14,519 bases of DNA from Candidatus Latescibacterota bacterium (lineage in GTDB: Bacteria > Latescibacterota > UBA2968 > UBA8231): contig JAGWBY010000098.1 in assembly GCA_021295675.1 (NCBI GenBank), positions 1-14,519 on the forward strand, in the 5' to 3' direction. Positions 1 to 6,805 of the stretch are shown here, piece after piece. Made by a program: the position numbers and the translations under genes. The stretch's first letter is position 1, and each line of letters starts with the position of its first letter. A model generated the notes under the pieces. The model was not told the DNA's origin, made no database searches, and saw only the letters and a list, made by a program, of their open reading frames with translations.

Positions 1-894
1 GTCCTGCTGCTGGTAGATTTGTCCAATCCGCGCCAGCTGAGTTGCGCGGGCCGCGTCGTCGGCTAGGTGCTCGAGGACCGCCAGTCCTGCGGAAAAGTAA
101 AAGTGCGCCGAATCGAGCCGGCCCTCGTCTAGGTGGATGTTGCCGATATTCGTCAGGCCGCCGGCTTGGCCGCGCAGATACTCCTCGTCCCGGTAGAACG
201 CGAGCGCCTCTGTGAAGGTCACCAGTGCCGAATCCGTCGCTCCCCGAACGAAGTAAACTGTGCCGATGCGGTCGAGATCCCGCGCCTGCCCAAGGCGATC
301 ACTAATCCGCCGATGTATATCCCGCGCCTGCTTTAGAAAGCCTAGCGCCCGCTCTGGATCACCCTGCATGAAATAGGCCGCGCCCAAATCGCCGAGCGCT
401 TGGGCTTCGCCAGCGGCAAAACCGCTCTGCCGATACAGCGCCACCGCATCTTGGTAGCACACCAACGCCGAGTCGAGACGCCCTAGGCGCTGATGGGCTT
501 GGCCCAGATTGCCCAGCAAAGCAGCTTGAACGTCTTCTCTTTCAGTAGCTTTAGAAAGTTCCAGCCCCTTGGCCAGCGCCTCCCCGGCCCTTTCATACTC
601 GCCATCGCACAGCAGCGCGACTCCCGTATTGAGCCAGACCGCTGGTGAAGGTCGCCTCGCCGCAGCCTGCAAATAGCTCACAGCCGCATCATCGCAACGT
701 CCCTCGTCGAGATGATCTTCGCCCGCAGCAAAGTGCGCCCGCGCCGCAGCCGCGTCTTCGCCCGCTGCCGCAAAATCGACTCGCGCCGCCTTCAGCATCA
801 CCAGCCCATGCGGACTCTCATAGAGGACGAGCGGCGCTTCTTTTGCGGATTCGCAGGACGCGAACAGCGCGAGCAGTAGGACGCGATAGATCAC
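1..894 (-). CDS. TPR-repeat lipoprotein, 3' end beyond the window
   Basis: An open frame of 298 codons runs from a GTG at 894 off the left edge, so the C-terminus is missing. The start gives a short lipoprotein signal (MIYRVLLLALFASC) with a lipobox-like FASC and Cys14 as the acylated residue; I chose it because no better start precedes it and the hydrophobic stretch begins at once. From about residue 45 there are six full TPR units and the start of a seventh. Later units carry kinesin-light-chain/TPR_12-style sequence such as LGDLGAAYFMQGDPERALGF, LTNIGNIHLDEGRLDSAHFY and LARIGQIYQQQ. TPRs bind proteins, so this is probably a periplasm-facing adaptor. It lies 44 nt after the CBM9-like gene and is probably the last visible gene of the exbB operon. 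The unseen C-terminus could add an effector domain. The Shine-Dalgarno signal is weak. The TPR call is firm; the partner is unknown. Confidence 0.85.
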   Translation of the reverse strand, partial: MIYRVLLLALFASCESAKEAPLVLYESPHGLVMLKAARVDFAAAGEDAAAARAHFAAGEDHLDEGRCDDAAVSYLQAAARRPSPAVWLNTGVALLCDGEYERAGEALAKGLELSKATEREDVQAALLGNLGQAHQRLGRLDSALVCYQDAVALYRQSGFAAGEAQALGDLGAAYFMQGDPERALGFLKQARDIHRRISDRLGQARDLDRIGTVYFVRGATDSALVTFTEALAFYRDEEYLRGQAGGLTNIGNIHLDEGRLDSAHFYFSAGLAVLEHLADDAARATQLARIGQIYQQQD

Positions 895-919
895 TAGAAG
901 CCCAACCGTTTGCTGAAAG

Positions 920-933
920 CGCGGCTAGCCGCG
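920..933. repeat. 14-bp perfect palindrome between operon genes
   Basis: CGCGGCTAGCCGCG equals its own reverse complement and lies in the 44-nt gap between the stop of the CBM9-like gene and the GTG of the TPR lipoprotein. In RNA it can form a 5-bp G/C stem with a CTAG loop. No T-tract follows on the minus strand, so it is a poor intrinsic terminator. It could be a processing or stabilising hairpin, a protein site, or chance. Confidence 0.4.
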
Positions 934-938
934 TCTTC

Positions 939-1682
939 CTACTCGGATTCGTCTTGGCTCAATACCGACCGGCTGTCGAAATGCACCACTCCAAAACGCT
1001 GAGGCACGTGGAATTGCGGCTTGAGCGTCAAGGTATTAGACCAAGTGATGTACTGCAGATTAACTGCGCCGCCCGTGCGGTACAGGTTGAGGCGCCACAC
1101 ATCGCCGGCGGTCGGAGGTAGGCGGGGAGCGTATGGATCGAAGACGGCAAAAGGAAGGGCGATCTCAGCGGTCCAGAGCGTGTCCTGATCCGTCTCTTGG
1201 TTGAGTGTGCCCTCAATGTCGATGGCCACCTGCACGCCCTCGCCGTTCCATGCGGACGAACGATCGGCGTGCGGCGAGCGGTCCAGAATCGTGCCCAAGG
1301 CGTTGAATTCAAAGTTGAAATAGCTGGTGACTTGGCTGGTATCTGGGGCGATGAATACCTCGACGCAATCGTCGCGCGATACCGGACTGTCGCGCTCCGT
1401 CAGGGTCGCCGAAATGTGCGGATCGTGCGCAGTGAAGGCGACGTACAGATGCACATCGTCCCACAGCAAGCGAGCTTCGGTGCGATCCTTGGCTCCTTCA
1501 GTCCACCAGGGAAAAGAGAACTGGTCGATGACTTGGGCGGCCTCCCAGGAAGACTCGTCGAGGTGGCCATCTACGACAATAGGTCCGGCGGCGCGGAGGA
1601 TCGCGTGGTGTGGCAGGGCATCCTCGGCGGGAGCGACGGAAGCGGCAAAGACTAAGCAAAGGATGGCGATGAGATAGCGCAT
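939..1682 (-). CDS. secreted CBM9-like beta-sandwich protein
   Basis: This 247-aa protein has a Sec signal (MRYLIAILCLVFAASVAPA, probable cut after residue 19) followed by a single domain of the carbohydrate-binding family 9 type. Family hallmarks are IVVDGHLDESSWEAA (residues 35-49), an ARLLWDDVHLYVAF strand pair (70-83) and DDCVEVFIAP followed by YFNFEFNALGTILD (about 104-134). In the family the domain binds sugars, or sits in front of outer-membrane barrels; here it stands alone with no catalytic or barrel domain. It starts 30 nt after the second exbD gene and has an AGGA 5 nt before the ATG, so it is probably co-transcribed with the motor genes. Its role may be as a periplasmic or surface sensor or binder of glycans, but that is inference. 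The fold call is good; the ligand is unknown. Confidence 0.85.
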   Translation of the reverse strand: MRYLIAILCLVFAASVAPAEDALPHHAILRAAGPIVVDGHLDESSWEAAQVIDQFSFPWWTEGAKDRTEARLLWDDVHLYVAFTAHDPHISATLTERDSPVSRDDCVEVFIAPDTSQVTSYFNFEFNALGTILDRSPHADRSSAWNGEGVQVAIDIEGTLNQETDQDTLWTAEIALPFAVFDPYAPRLPPTAGDVWRLNLYRTGGAVNLQYITWSNTLTLKPQFHVPQRFGVVHFDSRSVLSQDESE

Positions 1683-1712
1683 GGGATTCCTGTTGATCGC
1701 TGCAGAAGCTGC

Positions 1713-2108
1713 TCAGATTTTCTCATCCTCGGTGGCCAAAACGACCTTGTCGACGTCGAGCCGCTTGGCAACCTCCATGACCTCGAGCACAAGACCGTGC
1801 CGGGTCTTCAGGGTCAAACTGCGAGTCGTCTCTTTCTCGCGGGCGAGCAACGTTGGAAGTTCTGCCATACTCACTAGCTGGCGGTTGAGCTCCATGGCAC
1901 CCGCCTCGTCGATTGAGGCCACCAATTTCTTCTCTTCGATGATGGTAGCCTGACGGGCCTGGGGCAACTCCACCTGCAGACTGTAGGGCTGCTTGAAGAC
2001 CGTGGTGACCATGAAGAAAATGAGCAGCAAAAAAACGCAGTCGATCAGCGGCGTCAGGTTGAGGTTTTCATCCTCTAGGTCTTCCAATATGGAGGTCCGC
2101 TGCATCAC
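1713..2108 (-). CDS. exbD: ExbD/TolR-family protein (second copy)
   Basis: This protein has 131 aa from a GTG at 2108, or 130 aa from the ATG at 2105. A GAGGAGG at 2116-2122 is 7 nt from the GTG and 10 nt from the ATG, so both starts are possible. The ExbD/TolR layout is complete: a short cytoplasmic N-terminus, one membrane helix containing TPLIDCVFLLLIFFMVTT, and a periplasmic domain of about 85 aa. The proton-carrying aspartate is Asp23 counted from the GTG, matching Asp25 of E. coli ExbD and Asp23 of TolR. In the family, ExbD/TolR helices sit inside an ExbB/TolQ pentamer and turn proton flow into movement. The stop of the upstream exbD overlaps this GTG by 1 nt (TAGTG), so the two are translationally coupled. 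The periplasmic part differs strongly from that of the first copy. Confidence 0.93.
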   Translation of the reverse strand: MMQRTSILEDLEDENLNLTPLIDCVFLLLIFFMVTTVFKQPYSLQVELPQARQATIIEEKKLVASIDEAGAMELNRQLVSMAELPTLLAREKETTRSLTLKTRHGLVLEVMEVAKRLDVDKVVLATEDEKI

Positions 2109-2527
2109 TAGGGGGCCTCCTCTTTGGCGAAAGCTATACCCGCGACATCAGCCGCTTTGGCCGCATCCACCACCAAGACTACGTACTCCTGGGCAACATC
2201 GACGTGCCCCTGTATGATGATATTATCGTTGTTGGCCTCTTTCATGGCCCGCTTGATCCGCTCGACTAGGGCCTTGGGCACCACGTCCTCGCCGCCGATC
2301 TGGATGCGGCCTTGGGCGTCGATGTGGATGTTGATGTCTTTCTTTTCCTGCTGTTCCGTCGCCTCGCTCTGGGCTGGAAGGTCCACGTCTAGCCCCTTGG
2401 AGTGGATGAAGACGGTGGTGACCATAAAAAAAATGAGCAACAGGAAAACACAGTCGATCAGCGGCGTCAGATCCGGGCCTTCCTCTTTGGTCAGGCTTTC
2501 TCGTTTGCGGCCAAGCACCAACGCCAT
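2108..2527 (-). CDS. exbD: ExbD/TolR-family protein (first copy)
   Basis: A 139-aa inner-membrane protein with a short basic N-terminus, a single helix around LTPLIDCVFLLLIFFMVTT with the conserved Asp25, and a periplasmic ExbD/TolR domain (about 45-139, including VDLPAQSEATEQQEKKDINI and IIIQGHVDVAQEYVVLVVD). The family couples the proton gradient to work in the periplasm together with an ExbB/TolQ channel. Its ATG shares one base with the stop of the exbB gene (TGATG), and GGGGAGG at 2538-2544 serves as ribosome site. Its membrane helix is identical to that of the next gene while the periplasmic domains differ, so the pair may form mixed dimers inside one channel. ExbD and TolR cannot be told apart from this sequence. 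Confidence 0.94.
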   Translation of the reverse strand: MALVLGRKRESLTKEEGPDLTPLIDCVFLLLIFFMVTTVFIHSKGLDVDLPAQSEATEQQEKKDINIHIDAQGRIQIGGEDVVPKALVERIKRAMKEANNDNIIIQGHVDVAQEYVVLVVDAAKAADVAGIAFAKEEAP

Positions 2528-3273
2528 CAGCCGGCTGCCTCCCCGTCCAATTGCTCCTGACCGACCACCAGCAAGGTGTTGACGAAAGCCAGACCATAGA
2601 CTTCGAGACGGCTGCGGTGGTGGTCGGCGCGCCGGGCCAGCGAACGGTAGGCCACGATGGTGGGGATGGCGATTGCCAGCCCTGTGGCCGTGGTGACCAA
2701 AGCCTGCGAAATGCCGCTAGCCACCACCTTGGGATCGCCCGTGCCGGCCACTGCAATGGCCTTGAAGGAGGTGATCATGCCGAGGATGGTGCCGAATAGA
2801 CCCAGCAACGGCGAGATATTGCCGATGGTATTGAGCACCACCAGATAGCGACTTAGATAGACCTTGCCGGCTTCGTCCGTCTCCAGCACGAGCTCGTCCT
2901 TGAGGTCGGAAAGTTCCTTTTGCTCGAGCAGAAAGCGGGAAAGGTCTCCAGCACCGGCCTGTCCAGCCAAGCGGACTAGGCGCTCGTTGGTGGGACGGAA
3001 TTCGCGACGTTTGAGCATGAGGGTGTCAAAGCGCTTGAGCAAGGAGGCAAAAATAAAACACAGAGGGCCTTTGTGGTCGGAGCAGTACTGGGCAGCAGCT
3101 TCTTGCCCCCGATCCGCCAAGGCTCTTTCCGCCTCTTCGAGAGTCTGTTGAGCGGCCTGCTCGTCGGGAATGCGACTGAGCACCCAGACCCTTTCTAGAA
3201 TGAATGCGAGTGAGAGAACGGCACACAGTCCCAAGGGAATCATCAGGATGCCGCCGGCTAACAGGGTTTCCAT
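2527..3273 (-). CDS. exbB: MotA/TolQ/ExbB-family proton channel protein
   Basis: The 248-aa protein starts at the ATG at 3273, preceded at 7 nt by GGGAGGA; the frame stays open upstream to 3405, but that extension is polar, lacks a ribosome site and would cover the promoter. It has three membrane helices in the ExbB/TolQ order: about 5-27 (N-terminal, ILMIPLGLCAVLSLAFILE), a long cytoplasmic part (30-140), then about 143-169 (with ISPLLGLFGTILGMITSF) and about 191-208 (ALVTTATGLAIAIPTIVA). The small-residue and threonine motifs of helices 2 and 3 are the family's channel-lining signature. It would form the pentameric channel holding the two ExbD proteins encoded just downstream. The cytoplasmic stretch carries long charged segments. 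ExbB versus TolQ is undecided: no tolA, tolB or pal is visible. First gene of the leftward operon. Confidence 0.94.
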   Translation of the reverse strand: METLLAGGILMIPLGLCAVLSLAFILERVWVLSRIPDEQAAQQTLEEAERALADRGQEAAAQYCSDHKGPLCFIFASLLKRFDTLMLKRREFRPTNERLVRLAGQAGAGDLSRFLLEQKELSDLKDELVLETDEAGKVYLSRYLVVLNTIGNISPLLGLFGTILGMITSFKAIAVAGTGDPKVVASGISQALVTTATGLAIAIPTIVAYRSLARRADHHRSRLEVYGLAFVNTLLVVGQEQLDGEAAG

Positions 3274-3281
3274 AACGCATT

Positions 3282-3287
3282 CCTCCC
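3282..3287 (-). promoter_or_regulatory. ribosome binding site fixing the exbB start
   Basis: On the minus strand this reads GGGAGG, with 8 nt (AATGCGTT) before the ATG at 3273. It decides the start in favour of METLLAGG over the longer frame that begins at 3405. Confidence 0.75.
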
Positions 3288-3331
3288 GCAATGAGTTGTA
3301 CAGCTCGTTAGACTCGATATAGAACGCGCGG

Positions 3332-3365
3332 GGCCGTGCGAATTTAACCGCTCCAGCGCACGGCC
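3332..3365. repeat. inverted repeat in the exbB leader
   Basis: Perfect 9-bp arms GGCCGTGCG (3332-3340) and CGCACGGCC (3357-3365) flank a 16-nt A/T-richer loop. The right arm falls where transcription from the predicted minus-strand promoter would start, so the transcript could open with a G/C-rich stem-loop, or the repeat could be an operator over the start point. There is no U-tract, so it is not a simple terminator. Confidence 0.6.
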
Positions 3366-3368
3366 GAT

Positions 3369-3397
3369 AATATACTTCGCCTCTAGCAACATGCCAA
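3369..3397 (-). promoter_or_regulatory. sigma70-like promoter for the exbB operon
   Basis: On the minus strand TTGGCA (3397-3392) and TATATT (3374-3369) are separated by exactly 17 nt. Each matches five of six consensus bases. The predicted start is near 3362, leaving a leader of about 90 nt before the exbB ATG. Promoter rules in this lineage are unknown, so this rests on the general consensus only. Confidence 0.5.
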
Positions 3398-3398
3398 A

Positions 3399-3417
3399 GA
3401 AACATCGGACCTGTTTC
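3399..3417. promoter_or_regulatory. dyad-symmetric operator-like site between the divergent promoters
   Basis: GAAACA (3399-3404) and TGTTTC (3412-3417) form a 6-bp inverted repeat with a 7-nt spacer. It sits directly upstream of the predicted -35 of the exbB operon and about 46 nt upstream of the predicted plus-strand -35. The size and position suit a dimeric regulator acting on both operons. A 6-bp dyad can arise by chance. Confidence 0.3.
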
Positions 3418-3462
3418 CTCTTATGTCATAAAAACCCATTATCAAACCGCATAGAGAAATAC

Positions 3463-3491
3463 TTGCAACCGCATTAGCCTTTTCTTACAGT
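3463..3491 (+). promoter_or_regulatory. possible sigma70-like promoter for the rightward operon
   Basis: TTGCAA (3463-3468) and TACAGT (3486-3491) are spaced by 17 nt, each matching four of six consensus bases. Transcription would start near 3498, about 50 nt before the ATG at 3547 and after the alternative TTG at 3493, which supports the ATG as the true start. Weak evidence on its own. Confidence 0.3.
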
Positions 3492-3546
3492 TTTGGCTAA
3501 TCTGCAGAATTTGGTGTGCTGGCGTGCTCTTTCTTTGAGAGGTCCT

Positions 3547-6500
3547 ATGACACCGCTGCTCATTGTAGGCACTTTGCTGGGTCTAGTAGTAGGCTCGTAT
3601 TTCGTCCCGACCCCGGACGAAATACAAGCTTCTTTTAAGCAGGCACAGAAATTCTACGCCGCCGAAGACTACGAGCAAGCCATCGCAACCTACGAGCGCA
3701 TCAATGCCATTGAAAGCCCGCTGCTCTACACGGCGGAAATTGAGGTCGCAGTCGGCGAAGTTACGGCCCCAATCAAAGAAATCGCCCTCTACCAGACAGG
3801 TAATAGCTACTTCAAGCGCGCCCAAGAATCCCAGCGCCGTGCCGCCTGGGAGCGCGACCTCGAACGCCAACGCCAACTCGCCGAACGGACAGCAGCCGAC
3901 TTTGAGGAAGCGGCCGCCTACTTCCTCGCAACCGAAGCCCAGACTACCTCCCCGCAGATGCGGGAATTGGCCCGCAACCGGCTGGTCAACTGCCTCTACG
4001 AAAGCGGTGATTACCAGCACACCATAGAAGAGGGCCGAGCTTTTCTGCAAAAATATCCCGACAGCCAATACCTCGACAACGCCCTCTACAATATCGGCTG
4101 GGCCCATTTTGAATTGGGGCAGTACCAGGAAAGCATCACCGCCTTTGAGGAATTGGGGCGACACTTCCCCAAAGGGTACCGCGCAGACCGGGCACTTTTC
4201 CAAATCGGCGAAGCCTACTTTCTGCAGCAGCGCTACGATCAGGCCACTTCCTGGTATCAGGAGGTGGTTAACCGCCAAGACATCGACCGCCTCAGCGAGC
4301 GCGACCTGCTGAAGATGCGGCGCGAGAAAATAGCCGGCCTAGTGGATGAGACCGCGCTAGAATTGGCGGCCAAAGCCCAGATCAAAATAGGCGATTGCCT
4401 CGCCCAAAGCGGGGATTTTGCCGGTGCCGCTACCGCCTATGGCAAGGTTATAACCGCCTTCGCCCAAGAACAAAAACTGGTAGCCGAGGCCTATATCCGT
4501 CTAGCCGATATGTACACCCAAGGCGGCGACGACCAAGCGGCGGTGCGCACCTACCGCGAGGCCATCGACGGTAGCCGCAATCGCATTTTTCAAGCCAGCA
4601 TGCAATCCCTCCTAGCCGAACACTACTACGGCCTTGGCAACTATCAGCGCGCCATCGACGAATACCAACTCTACCTAGATGCGTACGGGGATGTGGCCAA
4701 AGCCGCTGGTCTGGCATCGCCCTGGTCCCTTTACAAGATCGGGCGGGCCCATTACGAGTGGGCCGAAGTCCAGCGCCAAGCCGCGGCCGATGAAGACGCC
4801 CGCTTGGCCTATGCACAGGCGATCGCCGCTTACGAACGCATTGCCGCCGACTACCCCAGCAGCGAACTATCCCTAGCTGCTACTCCGTTTAATATCGCCC
4901 TGTGCAACCAGATGCTCGGTGCCCTACTAGGCAGTGCTGAGCACACTGCTCAGGCGCTGGAGTTCTATCAAGAGATCGTCGAAGCCGAGCAAGACCCGGA
5001 CTACGTGCGCAGCGCTCTTTTCCAATTAGGCCGCATCCACTACCAGCGAGAAAACTTCGAACGGGCCATCGCCGCTTACGAGTCCATTCTGCAAAAATAC
5101 TCCGAGTCCCCGCAGCGCCACCGGGCCCGTTTCGAACTGGCTTTGTGCTACCGGGATTTGGGCCAGCCCGGCAGGGCAGTGGAGCTATTCCGACAGCTTG
5201 ACCACACTTCAAATTTGTTTTCTAGGGCCATGCTCGAAACGAGCAACCTGCTGGCTGCGGAGGGCGATTTCTCGGAGGCATTAGAGGCGCTAGAGGCAGG
5301 CTTGACGGCCAGTACCGCTAAAGACGAACAGGCCCGTCTCCACTACATGAAAGGGCGCACCCTGATCGAAACGGAGACATTCGGTGCCGCAGTGGAGGCG
5401 TTGGGACGCACCATCGAACTAGCCGACGACGAGGAGGTGCGCCGGGGTGCCCTCTACGGCCGCGGCGTAAGCCTGCTCAAGCTCAAGCGCTATCAGGAGG
5501 CGACAGCCGACCTAGAAGCGCTGCTGCACAGCGACAACGAGGAATTAGCAGGAGCGGCCCAGCGCATGCTTGGTCTGGCCCATCTCGAATTAGGGCGGGA
5601 GGAAGAAGCCATTGAGGACTACCAAGCCCTAGTAGCGGCGGCAACCGATTCGGTCGAGCGCGCCGAACACCTAGTGGTGCTGGCCGAACTTCACTACAAC
5701 CTAGAGAAATTTGACCAAGTTGAGGCCCTATGCCGGCGGATTCTCTCCTTGGACTTGCCCGCTGTGCGCGGAGAGCAACCCTATTTCCTCCAAGAGAAAG
5801 CCTACTTCCTAATGGGCGACGCCCACGCCTCGCGGGGTGATGCCCAAGCGCTAATCAACACCTACCAAAAGGCACTGTCCCGCTACCCGGACTCCTATTA
5901 CTCGGCCGATATGCGCTTTGCTCTAGGGCAGGCCCTATTCGAGCGGGACGATCTCGGGGGAACCGTGCGAGTGCTCGAAACTTATCTGCAAAAAACGCCC
6001 AATCATCGCAACCGCCCTTACTCCCTCTACTATCTGGGCTATGCCCATTTCAACTTGACTCGGTTCGAGCAAGCCGCGGCCGCCTTTGCCGACCTAGTCA
6101 GTTCCTATCCCCAAAGCGAGCTGGCACCCGACGCATTGTTCAGGGCCGGGGAGGCCCATTACAACTTGGGACAATTCGAGACAGCGCAAGCGCATTACCA
6201 GCAATTGCTCGAAATGCACCCGCAAGCGGATATGGCCGACGATGCCCTCTACAATCTGGCCTGGTCCCATCTCAATATGAAACGGGAGTCCCAAGCCATC
6301 GCCGCCTTCCAAAGCGTGGTTGCCGACTACCCGGGCAGCGCTCTGGCGGCCAATGCCCAGTTCACCATCGGCGACTTTTACTACAATGAGAAGGAATACG
6401 ACAAAGCCCTACAGGCTTACCAAGAAGTCCTCCGCCGCTTTCCGAGCAGTCCGGTGGCGCAAAAGGTTCCCGAATTAATAGATGACCTGCGCGAAGTAGT

Positions 6501-6798
6501 GGCCTATCTGCGCTACGCCGAAGTCGAAGCGCTCTTTGCCCAAGCCCTTGAAGAGCAGGACCCGGCCCAGTTCCGCCAGGCGGCGGCTGGCTTTGCGGAA
6601 ATCGCGCGCGACTATCCCGGCACCGAAAGCGAGATTGGAGCGCTGAGTAATATGGGGGTCTGCTACGAGTCATTGGGGCAGTGGAAGGAGGCGGTGCAGG
6701 TTTACGACCAGGTGCTCAGTCGCCTAGCCGACGAGCAGGCCGAAGCCCATCGCTTTGCCCGTATGCACAAAGAGTGGATCGAAACCAACCGCTTATAG
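3547..6798 (+). CDS. membrane-anchored giant TPR protein (about 25 repeats)
   Basis: The 1083-aa protein begins at the ATG at 3547 (GAGAGG at 3537-3542); the frame opens at a TTG at 3493, but the ATG puts a hydrophobic segment (LLIVGTLLGLVVGSYFV) at the very N-terminus, as a signal anchor or signal peptide. The rest is almost all helical hairpins of the TPR/YbgF-CpoB kind with the period of about 36-40 residues, for example DNALYNIGWAHFELGQYQES and DDALYNLAWSHLNMKRESQA, often separated by YP-D/S-S turns. An Arg/Glu-rich coiled-coil insert lies near residues 93-118 (QESQRRAAWERDLERQRQL). It should be a long periplasmic solenoid acting as scaffold. It heads the rightward operon, 7 nt before the DUF4159 gene. 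Large TPR proteins also occur with AgmX in Myxococcus gliding clusters (AgmK, AgmU), but no orthology is claimed. No catalytic domain is seen. Confidence 0.9.
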   Translation: MTPLLIVGTLLGLVVGSYFVPTPDEIQASFKQAQKFYAAEDYEQAIATYERINAIESPLLYTAEIEVAVGEVTAPIKEIALYQTGNSYFKRAQESQRRAAWERDLERQRQLAERTAADFEEAAAYFLATEAQTTSPQMRELARNRLVNCLYESGDYQHTIEEGRAFLQKYPDSQYLDNALYNIGWAHFELGQYQESITAFEELGRHFPKGYRADRALFQIGEAYFLQQRYDQATSWYQEVVNRQDIDRLSERDLLKMRREKIAGLVDETALELAAKAQIKIGDCLAQSGDFAGAATAYGKVITAFAQEQKLVAEAYIRLADMYTQGGDDQAAVRTYREAIDGSRNRIFQASMQSLLAEHYYGLGNYQRAIDEYQLYLDAYGDVAKAAGLASPWSLYKIGRAHYEWAEVQRQAAADEDARLAYAQAIAAYERIAADYPSSELSLAATPFNIALCNQMLGALLGSAEHTAQALEFYQEIVEAEQDPDYVRSALFQLGRIHYQRENFERAIAAYESILQKYSESPQRHRARFELALCYRDLGQPGRAVELFRQLDHTSNLFSRAMLETSNLLAAEGDFSEALEALEAGLTASTAKDEQARLHYMKGRTLIETETFGAAVEALGRTIELADDEEVRRGALYGRGVSLLKLKRYQEATADLEALLHSDNEELAGAAQRMLGLAHLELGREEEAIEDYQALVAAATDSVERAEHLVVLAELHYNLEKFDQVEALCRRILSLDLPAVRGEQPYFLQEKAYFLMGDAHASRGDAQALINTYQKALSRYPDSYYSADMRFALGQALFERDDLGGTVRVLETYLQKTPNHRNRPYSLYYLGYAHFNLTRFEQAAAAFADLVSSYPQSELAPDALFRAGEAHYNLGQFETAQAHYQQLLEMHPQADMADDALYNLAWSHLNMKRESQAIAAFQSVVADYPGSALAANAQFTIGDFYYNEKEYDKALQAYQEVLRRFPSSPVAQKVPELIDDLREVVAYLRYAEVEALFAQALEEQDPAQFRQAAAGFAEIARDYPGTESEIGALSNMGVCYESLGQWKEAVQVYDQVLSRLADEQAEAHRFARMHKEWIETNRL

Positions 6799-6805
6799 GA
6801 TTACC

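Noticed and set aside
920..933. Intrinsic terminator at the palindrome
   Set aside because: The stem is only 5 bp and no T-run follows on the minus strand.
1197..1655. 152-codon plus-strand open frame opposite the CBM9-like gene
   Set aside because: The minus strand carries a signal peptide and CBM9 motifs; the plus-strand product has no recognisable feature and no ribosome site.
3274..3405. Longer exbB starting at 3405
   Set aside because: The added 44 residues are not membrane-like, would overlap the predicted promoter and inverted repeat, and the ATG at 3273 has a strong ribosome site.
3493..3546. TTG start 18 codons upstream for the TPR gene
   Set aside because: It lies before the predicted transcription start, has no Shine-Dalgarno sequence, and would bury the hydrophobic N-terminal segment.
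3583..4278. 231-codon open frame antisense to the TPR gene
   Set aside because: It mirrors the repetitive, A/T-poor codons of the TPR gene, has no ribosome site or domain, and the plus strand encodes clear TPR units throughout.
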